Positions 22,053-33,941 are shown, counted from the first letter of the stretch. The stretch is DNA of 64,000 nt from an uncultured Pelagibacteraceae bacterium (GCA_902572475.1 CACGGB010000001.1:103557-167556), one strand, 5' to 3'. Numbers and translations are program-made. Notes: generated from the letters alone by a model not told the origin.

Positions 22053-22152
22053 ATATTATAAAAATATTATCAAATTTAGAACAAATTTAAGAGCTATTTT
22101 TATAAAGTTTACTATAGCATATATGAAAAAATTATATATATAGCTTAAATAT

Positions 22153-22890
22153 ATGCAAAAAAAAATTGTTTCCATAATTTGCGCTTCAACGCTCTTTTTT
22201 TTAAGTTCCTCTTATTCAAAAGCTACTGAGGAATGCTTTGAAACTGTAAGTAGGTCAGTTTTTAAATTTAATTTGGTTTTCGATGAAAAAATATTCGAAC
22301 CTATCGCAAAAGGATACAGTCGATTACCTCAACCTTTAAAAACTGGTACAAGTAATTTTACATCTAATATCTCAAATCTCTTATCAATACCAAATTCAAT
22401 CTTGCAAGGAAATTTCAGAGAATTTGGCCACTCTATAGGGAGTGTATTTATCAACTCTACAGTCGGAATTTTAGGATTTTTGAATCCAGCTGAAAAAATT
22501 GGTTTGAAACCTACAAAAGAGGATGTGGGACAAACTTTAGGTAGTTACGGAATTGGTCAAGGATGTTACTACGTACTTCCTATTCTAGGACCAACTACTT
22601 TAAGAGATTCTATAGGTCTACTTGCAGATAGTTTTATTGATCCATTTGCCCAAGTTACAATTAGAGACAAAGAACTTTTGGGTATTTCAGGAAATCATTT
22701 AGATTACTATTCAGTTAAAGGCACTACTGCTGTAAATTTTCGGTCTGAAAATTTAACAAATTTTGAAAGTTTAGAAAAAAACTCAATCGACCTATACTCA
22801 TCGTTTAAAAGTATTTATCTTCAAGATAGAGAAAATAAGGTAAAAAATACTACTTCTAGTGATGATGATTGGGGAAATTTAGATAAATAA
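22153..22890 (+). CDS. mlaA: MlaA/VacJ-family protein (no obvious lipobox)
   Basis: VFKFNLVFDEKIFEPIAKGY, FGHSIGSVFINSTVGILGFLNPA, LGSYGIGQGCYYVLPILGPTTLRDSIG motifs. Confidence 0.88.
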   Translation: MQKKIVSIICASTLFFLSSSYSKATEECFETVSRSVFKFNLVFDEKIFEPIAKGYSRLPQPLKTGTSNFTSNISNLLSIPNSILQGNFREFGHSIGSVFINSTVGILGFLNPAEKIGLKPTKEDVGQTLGSYGIGQGCYYVLPILGPTTLRDSIGLLADSFIDPFAQVTIRDKELLGISGNHLDYYSVKGTTAVNFRSENLTNFESLEKNSIDLYSSFKSIYLQDRENKVKNTTSSDDDWGNLDK

Positions 22891-22899
22891 AAAATATTA

Positions 22900-23502
22900 A
22901 TGAAAAAGTTAAGAATTTTATCAATTTCTTTTTTTTTATTATTCTTAAGTAATTCTTATTTACATTCTTATAGTTCAAACCCAAAAGAATTCGTGACGGA
23001 ACTTGTGAATGAAGCAATGAGTAAATTAGCAGATAAAAATTTAACTAAGGAGGAAAAAGAACAATTTATTGAAGAAATTGCTTTAGAAAATGTAGATATT
23101 AATGCGCTGGCTCTATATACACTTGGAGAATTAAGAAAAACATTTGAAAAACAAGAGATTAAAAACTATCAAAGTGTTTTTGAAAAATATTTTTTAAAGA
23201 GTCTAACATCAAGATTGAGTGATTATTCTACAAGTATATTTGAGGTAGTGAGTTCTGATAAAAAAAGCTCAAATTATACAATTATAAGTTCAGAAGTTAT
23301 TCCAAAAGACGGAAGCCCAAAAATAAAAATTGATTGGAGAATTTATACAAAAAATCCTGAAAAACCTTTAATTAGAGATTTAATTGTTGAAGGTTTAAGT
23401 TTAGCAAGGACACAAAAAGAGGAATTTTCATCAATTCTTAGTTCAAACAACAACGATATAAATATTTTAATAAATAAATTAGAAGAGTTTGTAAAAAATT
23501 AG
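22900..23502 (+). CDS. mlaC: MlaC-like phospholipid-binding periplasmic protein (Ttg2D family)
   Basis: Signal peptide, ENVDINALALYTLGELRKTF, DWRIYTK...IRDLIVEGLSLARTQKEEFSSIL; directly after mlaA. Confidence 0.85.
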   Translation: MKKLRILSISFFLLFLSNSYLHSYSSNPKEFVTELVNEAMSKLADKNLTKEEKEQFIEEIALENVDINALALYTLGELRKTFEKQEIKNYQSVFEKYFLKSLTSRLSDYSTSIFEVVSSDKKSSNYTIISSEVIPKDGSPKIKIDWRIYTKNPEKPLIRDLIVEGLSLARTQKEEFSSILSSNNNDINILINKLEEFVKN

Positions 23503-23507
23503 ATTAT

Positions 23508-23584
23508 TGGTGGGCCCGCCAGGACTCGAACCTGGGACCAATACATTATGAGTGTACTGCTCTAACCAACTGAGCTACAGGCCC
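23508..23584 (-). tRNA. tRNA with CAU anticodon, probably tRNA-Ile2 (k2C34) rather than Met
   Basis: Minus: GGGCCTGTAGCTCAGTTGGTTAGAGCAGTACACTCATAATGTATTGGTCCCAGGTTCGAGTCCTGGCGGGCCCACCA; full cloverleaf, CCA encoded. Confidence 0.93.
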
Positions 23585-23619
23585 TCATTAGCACTTTGTT
23601 TCTTTTATATCACAAATAA

Positions 23620-25485
23620 TTATTTTTCTAGGAAACTTTTTAATTGTTTTGATCTGCTTGGATGTTTAAGTTTTCTAAGAGCTTTTGCCTCGATTTGTCT
23701 AATTCGTTCTCTTGTAACAGAAAATTGCAGTCCTACTTCCTCTAAAGTATGATCAGTATTCATACCAATACCAAATCTCATTCTCAGAACTCTTTCTTCT
23801 CGTGGGGTTAAAGATGCTAAAATTTTTGTAGTTGACTCACTTAGATTCGATTGTATGGCTGTATCAAGTGGTTGTAATGCATTTTTATCCTCAATAAAAT
23901 CACCTAAACTGCTATCCTCTTCGTCACCAACAGGTGTCTCAAGTGAAACAGGTTCTTTAGCAATTTTTAATACTTTACGTACTTTTTCTAATGGCATTGC
24001 CAATTTTTTTGAAAGTTCCTCTGGTGTAGGTTCTCTTCCAAATTCACTCATGATCTGCCTTTGAGTTCTAACAATTTTATTTATTGTTTCGATCATATGA
24101 ACAGGAATTCTTATAGTTCTAGCTTGATCTGCTATTGAACGAGTGATTGCCTGTCTAATCCACCATGTTGCATAGGTAGAAAATTTATAACCTCTTCTGT
24201 ATTCAAATTTATCTACTGCTTTCATTAAACCAATGTTACCCTCTTGGATCAGATCTAGAAATTGCAATCCTCTATTAGTATATTTTTTTGCAATTGATAT
24301 AACTAGCCTCAGGTTCGCCTCAACCATCTCTTTTTTAGCTATTCTTGACTCTCTCTCTCCTTTTTGAATTCTATTAACTAGCTTTTTAAATTCTCCAACC
24401 GATAGACCTATTTTTTTACTAAATTCGACTAATCGATCTTTTATTTCTGTAAAATCTTTTTTATATTTTTTAAAGAATGCTTTCCAGGTTTGATTCTCTT
24501 TAAGAAAAGACTCAAACTTAGGATTTATTTCATTCCCTAAATAATACTTTAAAAATTCATCTCTCGAAATTTTATTATCCATCGCAAGTCTTAAAAGAAC
24601 TCCCTCTAATGAAACGATTTTCTTATTTTCTTTGTAATGAGACTGTACCAATTCTTCCACTACATGGGGGGCAAGTTGTAAATTTTTAAAATTATCAACT
24701 AGCACTTCTTGAATTCTTTTAAAATTCTTATTTTTAGATACCGATAGCTCTTTTGAATCAAGTAAACAATTTAATTTCTCTATTTGGTACTTTTGAAGTT
24801 TTGAATAATTTTTATCTAATGAATCTAAAATATTAATGATTTTTGGTTTAATTTCTTCTTCCATCTTAGCAAGTGAAATATTAAATTCATCTTCGTCATT
24901 GGAAGTGTTTTCCTCTTCTTTTTTAACTTCATTATCTTTATCTTTTGTATTCTTAGTTTTCGCATTTTTATTAATTTTGAGCTCATCGTCTTCACTAGAA
25001 GCCTCGAAGTCTTCATAAGTAGAGTCAATATCAATTATATCTCTAACTAAAAGTTGTTGATTTTCAATTTGGTCTTTCCATTCTTTGATTTTTTTACCAA
25101 CGAGAGGACTTTGAGTTAGTGCATTAATCATAACATCTTTTCCGGCTTCTATTCTTTTAGCTATAGCTATTTCACCTTCTCTTGAAAGTAATTCTACGCC
25201 TCCCATTTCTCTTAGATACATTCTTATTGGGTCATCACTTTTATCAGAGGACTTTTCTTCAGATGAGGCTGGAGTTTCTTTCTTCTTATTTGATTGGAAT
25301 TGTGATTTCTTTTCAACTAACGTAATTTTTTCGTCAACTAAAATGATGAAAGCTCTTTCTAGGTTCTCATGAGTACCACTTCTTTTTCCTAATGACTTCC
25401 CTAGTTCTTCATAAGTCACAAAACCTCTATGCTTACCTTTGTCTAAAAGTCTCTCGAATGATTTTGTAATAAGTTTTTCAGCCAT
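23620..25485 (-). CDS. rpoD: RNA polymerase primary sigma factor RpoD
   Basis: [116 protein letters not shown]. Confidence 0.98.
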   Translation of the reverse strand: MAEKLITKSFERLLDKGKHRGFVTYEELGKSLGKRSGTHENLERAFIILVDEKITLVEKKSQFQSNKKKETPASSEEKSSDKSDDPIRMYLREMGGVELLSREGEIAIAKRIEAGKDVMINALTQSPLVGKKIKEWKDQIENQQLLVRDIIDIDSTYEDFEASSEDDELKINKNAKTKNTKDKDNEVKKEEENTSNDEDEFNISLAKMEEEIKPKIINILDSLDKNYSKLQKYQIEKLNCLLDSKELSVSKNKNFKRIQEVLVDNFKNLQLAPHVVEELVQSHYKENKKIVSLEGVLLRLAMDNKISRDEFLKYYLGNEINPKFESFLKENQTWKAFFKKYKKDFTEIKDRLVEFSKKIGLSVGEFKKLVNRIQKGERESRIAKKEMVEANLRLVISIAKKYTNRGLQFLDLIQEGNIGLMKAVDKFEYRRGYKFSTYATWWIRQAITRSIADQARTIRIPVHMIETINKIVRTQRQIMSEFGREPTPEELSKKLAMPLEKVRKVLKIAKEPVSLETPVGDEEDSSLGDFIEDKNALQPLDTAIQSNLSESTTKILASLTPREERVLRMRFGIGMNTDHTLEEVGLQFSVTRERIRQIEAKALRKLKHPSRSKQLKSFLEK

Positions 25486-25536
25486 AGAAAATTGAAGTTT
25501 ATATATAATGACTAAGAGACAAAAATCTATACTTTT

Positions 25537-27333
25537 TTAATCCCTATTTATTTGGCTTTTAAGCTTAATTAGTTCGGAATATGAGTTTTCGTCTAAGTTG
25601 TTGATTAATTTTTGCTCTAGAGATTCTATTTTTTTTAAATTATTTTGGTCTTTGTGGTCTTTGATAAGTTCACTAAGCAATTCTAAAATATCTTGATTAG
25701 TTTTGCTTTTTGTAACTATTTGAATTGTCGAATTTTCATTGATTTCATTTACGATCTGATCATATCCCTTTTTTTTAACTTTTTCGTAAATAAAATCTTT
25801 ATTATTACCTTCGATTAAAGAATTTATAATAAAACTTCTTAAGCTTTCATTTTTTTCATCAAGAAATTCTATATTTGAAAGTTCCTCTAATTTTTCTGAA
25901 GCAATATCAAAGAAATTCAAAATTATATATAGTATTGAAAACTCAATTATTTGGATTTTAGATAAGTTTTCATTTTTTTGATGTAGAATTTTTGTCTCTT
26001 TCAAAATTTTATAATCTTTTTTTTGGCTAAATGGAAAGTATTTATAATTCTTGTTTAAAGTTTGATTTGGAGTTAACTGTCTTAACTTTTCAAGAAAATC
26101 CTCGAGAACATATTTTTTTAATGTTTCATCTTGAATAGAAAGTGCCAATTTTTTTATATCCTTTTCAAATTTAGATATTTCGTATGGATTATTCTGATTG
26201 ATCTTTCCAAGTTGATAATTCCAAATAAAAGATTGTATTATTTGTTTCTGGTTTATTAGATTCAGAAAGCTTTCTTTACCGTTTTCTTTAATGTAATCGT
26301 CTGGATCTTTGCTATCAGGCATTATAGTAAAGTAAATTTTGTTGCTTTCATTTATTAATGAAAATAATCTTTCTGCAATTCTTAAAGCAGCTTTTTGGCC
26401 GCTTTCATCTCCATCTAAGCAAATAACTGGGTTTGAAAAAAATTTCCAAACCAGATTTATTTGACTCTCAGTAAAAGCAGTTCCAGAGTTTGCTATCACA
26501 TTTTTGATACCAGATGCATAAACACTAACTACATCCATATAACCCTCAACAATCAAAACATTATCGGTTTTTGACCTTAGGTTTTTTGCCTTATCAAGAT
26601 TAAAAATTATATTTCCTTTTTTATAAAATTCTGTTTCAGGCGAATTAATGTATTTAGCTAATTTTCCATCCCTGATAATTCTTCCACCAAAAGCTATTGT
26701 GTCACCTGCTATATTATTCACAGGAAAAATTATACGAGAATTAAATCTATCGATAAATTCTCCAGTTTTATCACTTTTATAATAAAGACCTGTTAAGGAA
26801 ATTTCTTCCTCAGAATATTTTTTTGATAAGTCATTATAAAAATTGTTCTTCCAAGGAACATACCCTAGCTGAAATTCTTCAATAATTTCTTTTTTTAGTC
26901 CTCTTTTGTTGAGATAATCTAATGCCTCTCGATTATTTGCAACAGATAACTGTTTGTGAAAATAATCAGAATAATCCTTATGAATATTTTTGTAATTTTG
27001 AAATCTTAAATCTTTTTTTTTATCAAAATTCGAAAATCTATAAGGTTGCATTCCAGCCTCTGCGGCTAAAGTTTTAACAGCTTCTCCAAATCCAACAGAT
27101 TTTGTCTTCATCAAAAAATCAAATATATTCCCGTGCTCTCCCGTACTAAAGCAATGATAAAATTCTTTCTCATCATTAACGGTAAAGGATGGGGTCTTTT
27201 CATTTTTGAAAGGAGATAAACCTATAAATTCTTTCCCTCTTTTTTTAAGTTGAACGGTTTTTCCAACAACTTGGGATACTTTTAGTCGTAATTTAATTTC
27301 ATCTAAGTACTCTTTAGGATATTTCATTATCAA
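25537..27333 (-). CDS. dnaG: DNA primase DnaG (N-terminal zinc ribbon degenerate)
   Basis: EKTPSFTVNDEKEFYHCFSTGEHGNIFDFLM, TOPRIM LIVEGYMDVV ... CLDGDESGQKAA. Confidence 0.95.
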   Translation of the reverse strand: MIMKYPKEYLDEIKLRLKVSQVVGKTVQLKKRGKEFIGLSPFKNEKTPSFTVNDEKEFYHCFSTGEHGNIFDFLMKTKSVGFGEAVKTLAAEAGMQPYRFSNFDKKKDLRFQNYKNIHKDYSDYFHKQLSVANNREALDYLNKRGLKKEIIEEFQLGYVPWKNNFYNDLSKKYSEEEISLTGLYYKSDKTGEFIDRFNSRIIFPVNNIAGDTIAFGGRIIRDGKLAKYINSPETEFYKKGNIIFNLDKAKNLRSKTDNVLIVEGYMDVVSVYASGIKNVIANSGTAFTESQINLVWKFFSNPVICLDGDESGQKAALRIAERLFSLINESNKIYFTIMPDSKDPDDYIKENGKESFLNLINQKQIIQSFIWNYQLGKINQNNPYEISKFEKDIKKLALSIQDETLKKYVLEDFLEKLRQLTPNQTLNKNYKYFPFSQKKDYKILKETKILHQKNENLSKIQIIEFSILYIILNFFDIASEKLEELSNIEFLDEKNESLRSFIINSLIEGNNKDFIYEKVKKKGYDQIVNEINENSTIQIVTKSKTNQDILELLSELIKDHKDQNNLKKIESLEQKLINNLDENSYSELIKLKSQINRD

Positions 27334-27785
27334 TTTAACAATCCTTTTAAAATGGAACTTACTTTTGAAAAATCTAAATTGTCTGCATGTTTTGATTTAA
27401 GAACTCCCATGATTTTGCCCATATCCTTCATTGATGAAGCCCCGACAGATTTAATTGTATCTTGGCATATTTTTTTTGTTTCCTCGTCACTAAGTTGTTT
27501 TGGTAAAAAAACATTTATGACCTCTATTTCTTTTTTTTCATTTTCTAAGAGCTCCTTTCTTCCAGCTTTTTGATATACCTCGCAAGACTCGTTTCTTTGT
27601 TTTATCATTTTTTTAAGCAGTGAGATAATGTCACTGTCTTTAATTTCCTTTTGGCCTTTTGAGCGGCCAGCGATTTCAGCGTCTTTAATAGCTGAAACAA
27701 TTAGTCTTAAAGTTGGATAAGTATTTTTATCTTTGGCTTTTAAGGCTTGGTTTAGCTTATCATCTATTTGTTTTTTTAGGGACAT
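27330..27785 (-). CDS. yqeY: GatB/YqeY domain protein
   Basis: LKQALK-type start, LRLIVSAIKDAEI, LLKKMIKQRNES, MKDMGKIMGVLK motifs. Confidence 0.9.
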   Translation of the reverse strand: MSLKKQIDDKLNQALKAKDKNTYPTLRLIVSAIKDAEIAGRSKGQKEIKDSDIISLLKKMIKQRNESCEVYQKAGRKELLENEKKEIEVINVFLPKQLSDEETKKICQDTIKSVGASSMKDMGKIMGVLKSKHADNLDFSKVSSILKGLLN

Positions 27786-27834
27786 TTCATTTTTATTTTA
27801 ATCACAATTCTAATACAAAATAAAAAGAACTTTC

Positions 27835-27863
27835 TTGACGATTTTGTTTCTATTTCATATGTT
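27835..27863 (+). promoter_or_regulatory. Candidate sigma70 promoter upstream of carA (TTGACG-17-TATGTT)
   Basis: TTGACG 27835-27840, 17-bp spacer, TATGTT 27858-27863. Confidence 0.5.
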
Positions 27864-27905
27864 GCCCAAAATCATGTTTATAAGTTTTTTACTTTAACTT
27901 ATGAG

Positions 27906-29114
27906 TTGTATTTGAAGAAGATTGGTCAAAATATAAACTCAAAAAAAAATCTTAATAAGATCGATTCCACCGCTATTTTAATTCTTCAAAACGGACAATT
28001 TTTTAAAGGAATAGGCTTAGGTTATAGAGGTACAGCTACCGGAGAAGTATGTTTTAATACCTCAATTACTGGCTACCAAGAAATAATTTCTGACCCTTCG
28101 TATGCTGATCAGATAATTAATTTTACTTTTCCTCATGTAGGGAATGTTGGAACTAATAAAGAAGACCACGAGTCAGATAAGGTTTGGACTAAGGGTGTAA
28201 TAATAAATACTGAAATAACAAGTCCATCAAATTACAGATCTTTAAAACATTTAGATCAATGGTTAAAGAAGAATAAGATAGTTGGGATAACTGGCATTGA
28301 TACTAGAAATTTAACAAATTTTATTAGAGATAGCGGTGCTCCTAAGGGGACGATATCTTTTTACAATAAAAACAAATTAAATATAAAAAAACTTATCAAA
28401 ATTACAAATAAATGGAGCGGTCTTAAAAACTTAGATTTAGCAAAAATAGTATCGACAAAGAAAAATTATTTATGGAAAGATTATAAAACTTGGAAAAAAG
28501 AAAATGGATATTTAAAAAATAAAAAAAAAATATTGCACGTAGTTGCTATAGACTATGGGATTAAGAAAAATATATTAAGATATTTCTCAGATTTTAATTG
28601 TAAAGTTACAATCGTGCCTTGTAAGACAGGTGCAAAAGATATTCTAAAACTTAAACCTCATGGAATATTTTTATCAAATGGTCCAGGGGATCCTGCTGCA
28701 ACTGGAAAATATGCAATACCGATAATACAAGAGTTAATCAAAAAAAATCTGCCACTATTTGGTATCTGTTTAGGTCATCAAATACTTGCTTTGGCACTTG
28801 GTGCTAAGACAGAAAAAATGAAGTTAGGCCATAGAGGTGCTAACCATCCAGTCAAAAATTTAATTGAAGGCAATGTTGAAATTACAAGCCAGAATCACGG
28901 GTTTGAAGTTGTTAAAAAAGGTTTACCTAAAAATATAAGAGTTACTCACGAGTCTTTGTTTGACAACAGTATTGAGGGTATCGAGTTAAAAAATAAACCT
29001 GTTTTCTCAGTTCAATATCACCCAGAGTCCAACCCTGGCCCTCAAGATAGCGTTTATTTATTTGATAAATTTGTAAAGAGTATGAAAAAAAATGCCAAAA
29101 AGAAAAGATATTAA
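27906..29114 (+). CDS. carA: Carbamoyl-phosphate synthase small subunit (TTG start or internal start)
   Basis: [61 protein letters not shown] motifs. Confidence 0.96.
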   Translation: MYLKKIGQNINSKKNLNKIDSTAILILQNGQFFKGIGLGYRGTATGEVCFNTSITGYQEIISDPSYADQIINFTFPHVGNVGTNKEDHESDKVWTKGVIINTEITSPSNYRSLKHLDQWLKKNKIVGITGIDTRNLTNFIRDSGAPKGTISFYNKNKLNIKKLIKITNKWSGLKNLDLAKIVSTKKNYLWKDYKTWKKENGYLKNKKKILHVVAIDYGIKKNILRYFSDFNCKVTIVPCKTGAKDILKLKPHGIFLSNGPGDPAATGKYAIPIIQELIKKNLPLFGICLGHQILALALGAKTEKMKLGHRGANHPVKNLIEGNVEITSQNHGFEVVKKGLPKNIRVTHESLFDNSIEGIELKNKPVFSVQYHPESNPGPQDSVYLFDKFVKSMKKNAKKKRY

Positions 29115-32100
29115 AAAAATTTTAGTTGTTGGTGCGGGACCAATAATTATTGGTCAGGCTTGCGAATTTGATTATTCGGGCACTCAAGCTTGTAAAGCTT
29201 TAAAAGATGAGGGGTTCAAAGTAATTCTCATTAATTCAAACCCAGCTACCATTATGACGGATCCAAATGTTGCTGATAAAACTTATATAGAGCCAATTAC
29301 AATAGAAGTTCTCGAAAAAATTCTTATCAAAGAAAAACCTGATGCGATCTTGCCAACCATGGGTGGTCAAACTGCTTTAAATTTAGCAATGGAGGCTGAA
29401 AAAAAAGGGATACTTAAAAAATACAAAATTGAACTTATAGGCGCTAACTCAAAAGCTATATCCAATGCAGAGGATAGAAAAAAGTTCAGAAAAAATATGA
29501 TAGAGATTGGTTTAGATCTTCCCAAATCAAAAATAGTAAATAACTTCAACCAATCTTCAAAGGTATTAAAACAAATTGGACTACCGGCTATTATAAGACC
29601 GGCTTTTACTCTAGGAGGTTTAGGAGGTGGTATCGCAAAAAATAAAAAAGATTTTTTTAGGATAATAAAAAATGGGCTTCATGAGTCACCTGTTAGTCAA
29701 GTCTTAGTTGAAGAGTGTTTAGAAGGTTGGAAAGAATTTGAGATGGAGGTTGTCAGAGATAAAAATGATAATTGCATTATCATTTGCTCAATAGAAAATT
29801 TAGATCCCATGGGAATTCATACTGGAGACTCTGTAACTATAGCTCCAGCACTAACTTTGACCGACAAAGAGTATCAAGTTATGAGGAACGCCTCTATAGC
29901 TTGCTTAAGAAAAATTGGTGTAGAAACTGGAGGATCAAATGTTCAATTTGCAATAAATCCAAAAAATGGAAGAATGGTAATTATCGAGATGAACCCTAGG
30001 GTTTCAAGATCATCAGCGCTAGCCTCAAAAGCCACAGGTTTTCCAATAGCAAAAGTAGCAGCAAAGTTAGCTGTAGGTTACACCTTAGACGAATTAAAAA
30101 ATGAAATTACGAAAATTACACCTGCATCTTTTGAGCCCACAATAGACTATGTAGTCACTAAAATCCCAAGATTTACTTTTGAAAAATTCTCATCTTCAGC
30201 TGCAGTTTTAGGAACGTCAATGAAATCGGTGGGAGAAGCAATGGCTATTGGTAGAAATTTTAAAGAGTCTCTTCAAAAGGCCTTGGTTTCTCTTGAAACT
30301 GGTTTCTCAGGATTAGATCAAATATTTAATTTAAATATAAAACAAATTAAAAAAAAACTTAAAGAAAATATTCCGAATAAGATTTTACTTGTTGGAGAGG
30401 CCATAAGAAAAAAAATAAATTTAAATGATATAAACAAACTTTCAAAAATTGATCCTTGGTTTTTGAATCAAATAAAAGAAATTATAGATAATGAAATTAA
30501 AATTAAGAAAAAAGGTCTTCCTAAAAGTTTCAATGAATTTAATTATGTTAAGTCTATAGGGTTTTCTGACAAAAAATTATCTGAGCTTACTAATACTTCA
30601 GAATCTTTAATTAGAAAGAAAAGAACTGCTTTAAAAATTTTACCAGTTTATAAAAAAGTCGATACTTGTGCTGCAGAATTTAAATCTTTCACTCCATATA
30701 TGTATTCTACATATCAAAGAAGTTTCTCCTCTTATTCAGAATGTGAGGCTGATCCCTCTGATAGAGATAAAATTATAATTCTAGGTGGGGGTCCTAATAG
30801 AATTGGTCAGGGAATAGAATTTGATTATTGTTGTTGCCAAGCTAGCTTTGCTCTTAAGGAAGCTAAATATGAAACAATCATGGTCAATTGTAACCCAGAA
30901 ACTGTATCTACAGATTACGATACAAGTGACAGACTATATTTCGAACCTTTAATAGATGAATATGTTTTCAATATTATAAAAAGAGAAAAATCAAAAGGTA
31001 ATGTAAAAGGTGTTATTACTCAATTCGGAGGACAAACTCCAATTAAACTTGCAAAATTTTTACATGAAAATAAACTTCCGATTTTAGGAACACAATATTC
31101 ATCAATTGATCTTGCTGAAGATAGAGATAGATTTAGAAATCTTTTAAATAAATTAAATTTAAAACAAGCTGAAAGTGGTATAGCTAGAACTTTTTCTCAA
31201 GCAATAAAAATTGCGGATAAGATTGGTTTGCCTTTAATGGTAAGACCATCTTACGTATTAGGTGGAAGAGCAATGGAAATTGTTCATGAAAAAAGCCAAC
31301 TTAAAAACTTTGTAAAAGAAGCATTTAAAGTTGCTGAAAAAAATCCAATCTTAATTGATAAGTTTATTGATAATGCAATGGAAGTTGACGTTGATGCAAT
31401 ATCAGATGGTAAAAATGTTTTTGTGGCCGGCATTATGCAGCACATTGAAGAAGCTGGCATACACTCAGGTGACTCTGCGTGTAGTCTGCCTCCAGTATCA
31501 ATAAAACCCTATTTAATAAAAGAAATTGAAAATCAAACGAAAAAATTAGCTTTAGCTCTTAAAGTTAAAGGTTTCATGAATGTTCAATATGCAATTAAAA
31601 AAGATGAGATTTATGTGATAGAGGTCAATCCAAGAGCTAGTAGGACTGTCCCGTTTGTCTCAAAAGCGAAAAATTTACCTCTTGCTAAGATAGCCTCAAG
31701 AGTAATGGCAGGGGAAAAATTATCAAAGTTCAATTTAAAAAGTAAAACGAAAGATATGTTTGCAGTAAAAGAGGCGGTCTTTCCATTCAATAAATTTCCG
31801 AACAGCGATCTTTTACTTGGACCAGAGATGAAATCAACAGGTGAAGTTATGGGTTTTGATAAAAATTTTGGTATGGCTTTTGCTAAAAGTCAAATCGCGG
31901 CCTCAAACTCCCTTCCTAAAAAAGGTTTAGCTTTTATCTCTTTGAAAAATAGTCATAAAAAAGAAGGTGTGCAATTAGCAAAACAATTAGTTAAGTTAGA
32001 TTTTAAACTTTGTGGAACTGGCGGTACCGCTGATTACATAAACCAGCATGGCATTAAATGTAAAAAAATAAACAAAGTTAATCAGGGTTCCCCACATATT

Positions 32101-32316
32101 GTAGATGTTTTGAATGCTAAAAAAATAGCTTTGGTTATAAACACTGGAGGAGGAAACAGTGAGGCACAGTTGAGTGATGCTGTGGCTTTAAGAAGAGCTA
32201 CTTTAGCTAACAAGGTTCCTTACTGCACTAATATGTCCACGGCTAAAGTTTGTCTGGAAGGAATAAAATCTCTAAAATTGAAAGATATTAATGTAACTTC
32301 TTTGCAAGATATCTAG
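29092..32316 (+). CDS. carB: Carbamoyl-phosphate synthase large subunit
   Basis: 1074 aa with duplicated ATP-grasp halves; [22 protein letters not shown] and [22 protein letters not shown]-like C-terminus. Confidence 0.98.
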   Translation: MPKRKDIKKILVVGAGPIIIGQACEFDYSGTQACKALKDEGFKVILINSNPATIMTDPNVADKTYIEPITIEVLEKILIKEKPDAILPTMGGQTALNLAMEAEKKGILKKYKIELIGANSKAISNAEDRKKFRKNMIEIGLDLPKSKIVNNFNQSSKVLKQIGLPAIIRPAFTLGGLGGGIAKNKKDFFRIIKNGLHESPVSQVLVEECLEGWKEFEMEVVRDKNDNCIIICSIENLDPMGIHTGDSVTIAPALTLTDKEYQVMRNASIACLRKIGVETGGSNVQFAINPKNGRMVIIEMNPRVSRSSALASKATGFPIAKVAAKLAVGYTLDELKNEITKITPASFEPTIDYVVTKIPRFTFEKFSSSAAVLGTSMKSVGEAMAIGRNFKESLQKALVSLETGFSGLDQIFNLNIKQIKKKLKENIPNKILLVGEAIRKKINLNDINKLSKIDPWFLNQIKEIIDNEIKIKKKGLPKSFNEFNYVKSIGFSDKKLSELTNTSESLIRKKRTALKILPVYKKVDTCAAEFKSFTPYMYSTYQRSFSSYSECEADPSDRDKIIILGGGPNRIGQGIEFDYCCCQASFALKEAKYETIMVNCNPETVSTDYDTSDRLYFEPLIDEYVFNIIKREKSKGNVKGVITQFGGQTPIKLAKFLHENKLPILGTQYSSIDLAEDRDRFRNLLNKLNLKQAESGIARTFSQAIKIADKIGLPLMVRPSYVLGGRAMEIVHEKSQLKNFVKEAFKVAEKNPILIDKFIDNAMEVDVDAISDGKNVFVAGIMQHIEEAGIHSGDSACSLPPVSIKPYLIKEIENQTKKLALALKVKGFMNVQYAIKKDEIYVIEVNPRASRTVPFVSKAKNLPLAKIASRVMAGEKLSKFNLKSKTKDMFAVKEAVFPFNKFPNSDLLLGPEMKSTGEVMGFDKNFGMAFAKSQIAASNSLPKKGLAFISLKNSHKKEGVQLAKQLVKLDFKLCGTGGTADYINQHGIKCKKINKVNQGSPHIVDVLNAKKIALVINTGGGNSEAQLSDAVALRRATLANKVPYCTNMSTAKVCLEGIKSLKLKDINVTSLQDI

Positions 32317-32978
32317 CTTTTTACTTTCCAGTCAGTCTCGAAAGTTACGTAGTTTATTTGGATACATCTTCTTTCTTTTTTAATCTCTTTTTTTTCCATT
32401 CCATGCCAAGTATTTGGTCCACTTGTAAAGAAGTATCCATAATTATGTCTATAAGGAACTGTTTTAACTTTATTTAATTTTGTATCATAAAAATCCGTTC
32501 CTAGATTTTCCGATTCATTGTATAAATTTACAAAAACTATTGAAGACATTAATTTTTCTTCAATATCACAATGAGGTTTAAGCCAAAATCCTTCTCGATC
32601 GCAAATCACCTCTAATCTTACGAAAGAATTGCTTAAATTTTTTCCAATTAATGATCCAATTTTTTTATAAACTTCAGGTGATCTTAATTCTTCAATAAAT
32701 TTTGTTAAATTTGGAAATTGTGTAGAGTTTTCTTTGGTAATATAACATCTGAGTTTTTTTGCTTTGCCGCCATCTTTAATTCCGGCTCTGAAGGCCCCTT
32801 CCCCACCATCAAGAGCTCTAGTACCGTCATATTTTAAATTTTGTTTTCTTGGATCAGCTATTTCTGCATTACATATTTCGTCAATTGCATTTTGTGTTAA
32901 CGGTTTATTGATTTCAAAATGTTTGAAAGGGTCACTATATAATTTTGTTCTACTTTCTAAAGATTTAAATAATTCCAT
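32313..32978 (-). CDS. 2OG-Fe(II) dioxygenase family protein
   Basis: [11 protein letters not shown] (HxD) and distal [22 protein letters not shown] (H...R) of the double-stranded beta-helix fold. Confidence 0.72.
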   Translation of the reverse strand: MELFKSLESRTKLYSDPFKHFEINKPLTQNAIDEICNAEIADPRKQNLKYDGTRALDGGEGAFRAGIKDGGKAKKLRCYITKENSTQFPNLTKFIEELRSPEVYKKIGSLIGKNLSNSFVRLEVICDREGFWLKPHCDIEEKLMSSIVFVNLYNESENLGTDFYDTKLNKVKTVPYRHNYGYFFTSGPNTWHGMEKKEIKKERRCIQINYVTFETDWKVKS

Positions 32979-33918
32979 TTTTTTTCATTTTTGCTTTTAC
33001 AACTGGAGCAATTCTATTTACTTCGTTTAAACTATTGTAACTCCAACTTTCAACTCTATCTTCTAACTCTCTTGTTATACCTAAATCTTTCAATTGTGAA
33101 TAAAATTTTTTAAATCTTCCAGTTGGCTTAAAAGACTTCATCATGGCAATATAAACAGGTTTTCCAGTCATTGCAGCTTCTGAAATCATTGACGTGGAGT
33201 CGCATGTTACAATTATATAATTTGAAATCGCTAATGCAGAAAGATAAGCTTTTTTATCAATACTTTTTACCACGTGATGATTAATACTAAAGGTGTTAAA
33301 TGCTATTTTTAAAATATTTTCAGGGGTTCTGTAAGAAGGAACAACAATAATTTTAAATTTATCTGGAGTAAATAAAGTCTTAACCTTGTTAAAAAGTTCA
33401 TGAATTTGTTTTTCTGAATATTTGTAATATTTATTCGGTCCTCCAATTATAAATGCAACCAGTTCTCTTCTCTTATCTTTCTCAATCCCAAGATATTTTG
33501 AGTTATCGTTAATTTCTTTTTTATTTAAATAGTGAATAGCTCCTGTTGTATTTATTATATTTTCTCCTTTTAAATTATCGTGTTCTGGGCTTATTATAAG
33601 ATCAAAGTGTTCAAAAGAAACTTTAGGATCTTGAATATGAATATTGAAAATTTGATTACCTAATCTTTTTTTTAAAGCTATTGACGGTATCACGCTTTTT
33701 CTTCCACAAGATATAATAACTTTACAATCACATACGAATTTATTTTTTACCAATTTTTCTGATATTGGGCTAATTTTTGGCGGAATAAAATTCCAAAAAG
33801 ATTTTAATTCAATTTTCTGGTGTTTATAACTTAGACCCAAAGCTTTAGCTAATCCCTCTACTTGACTGACCATGCCGTGCATACCTTGCGTTAAAAGAAG
33901 TGCTTTTAATTCTAACAT
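32965..33918 (-). CDS. ELM1/DUF1022 family protein (nucleoside-diphosphate-sugar epimerase/glycosyltransferase-like)
   Basis: LTQGMHGMVSQVEGLAKALG N-terminus, IISCGRKSVIPSIALKKR, FIIGGPNKYYKYS, VTCDSTSMISEAAMTGKPVYI. Confidence 0.75.
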   Translation of the reverse strand: MLELKALLLTQGMHGMVSQVEGLAKALGLSYKHQKIELKSFWNFIPPKISPISEKLVKNKFVCDCKVIISCGRKSVIPSIALKKRLGNQIFNIHIQDPKVSFEHFDLIISPEHDNLKGENIINTTGAIHYLNKKEINDNSKYLGIEKDKRRELVAFIIGGPNKYYKYSEKQIHELFNKVKTLFTPDKFKIIVVPSYRTPENILKIAFNTFSINHHVVKSIDKKAYLSALAISNYIIVTCDSTSMISEAAMTGKPVYIAMMKSFKPTGRFKKFYSQLKDLGITRELEDRVESWSYNSLNEVNRIAPVVKAKMKKNGII

Positions 33919-33941
33919 TAGTTATTATATACCTTTACTGA

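Noticed and set aside
22053-22152. AT-rich repeats (TATATATA) upstream of mlaA as a regulatory element
   Set aside because: Simple AT-rich composition; no specific motif beyond what chance gives here.
24825-25034. 69-aa minus ORF rich in Lys/Leu
   Set aside because: Alternate frame of the charged linker in rpoD.
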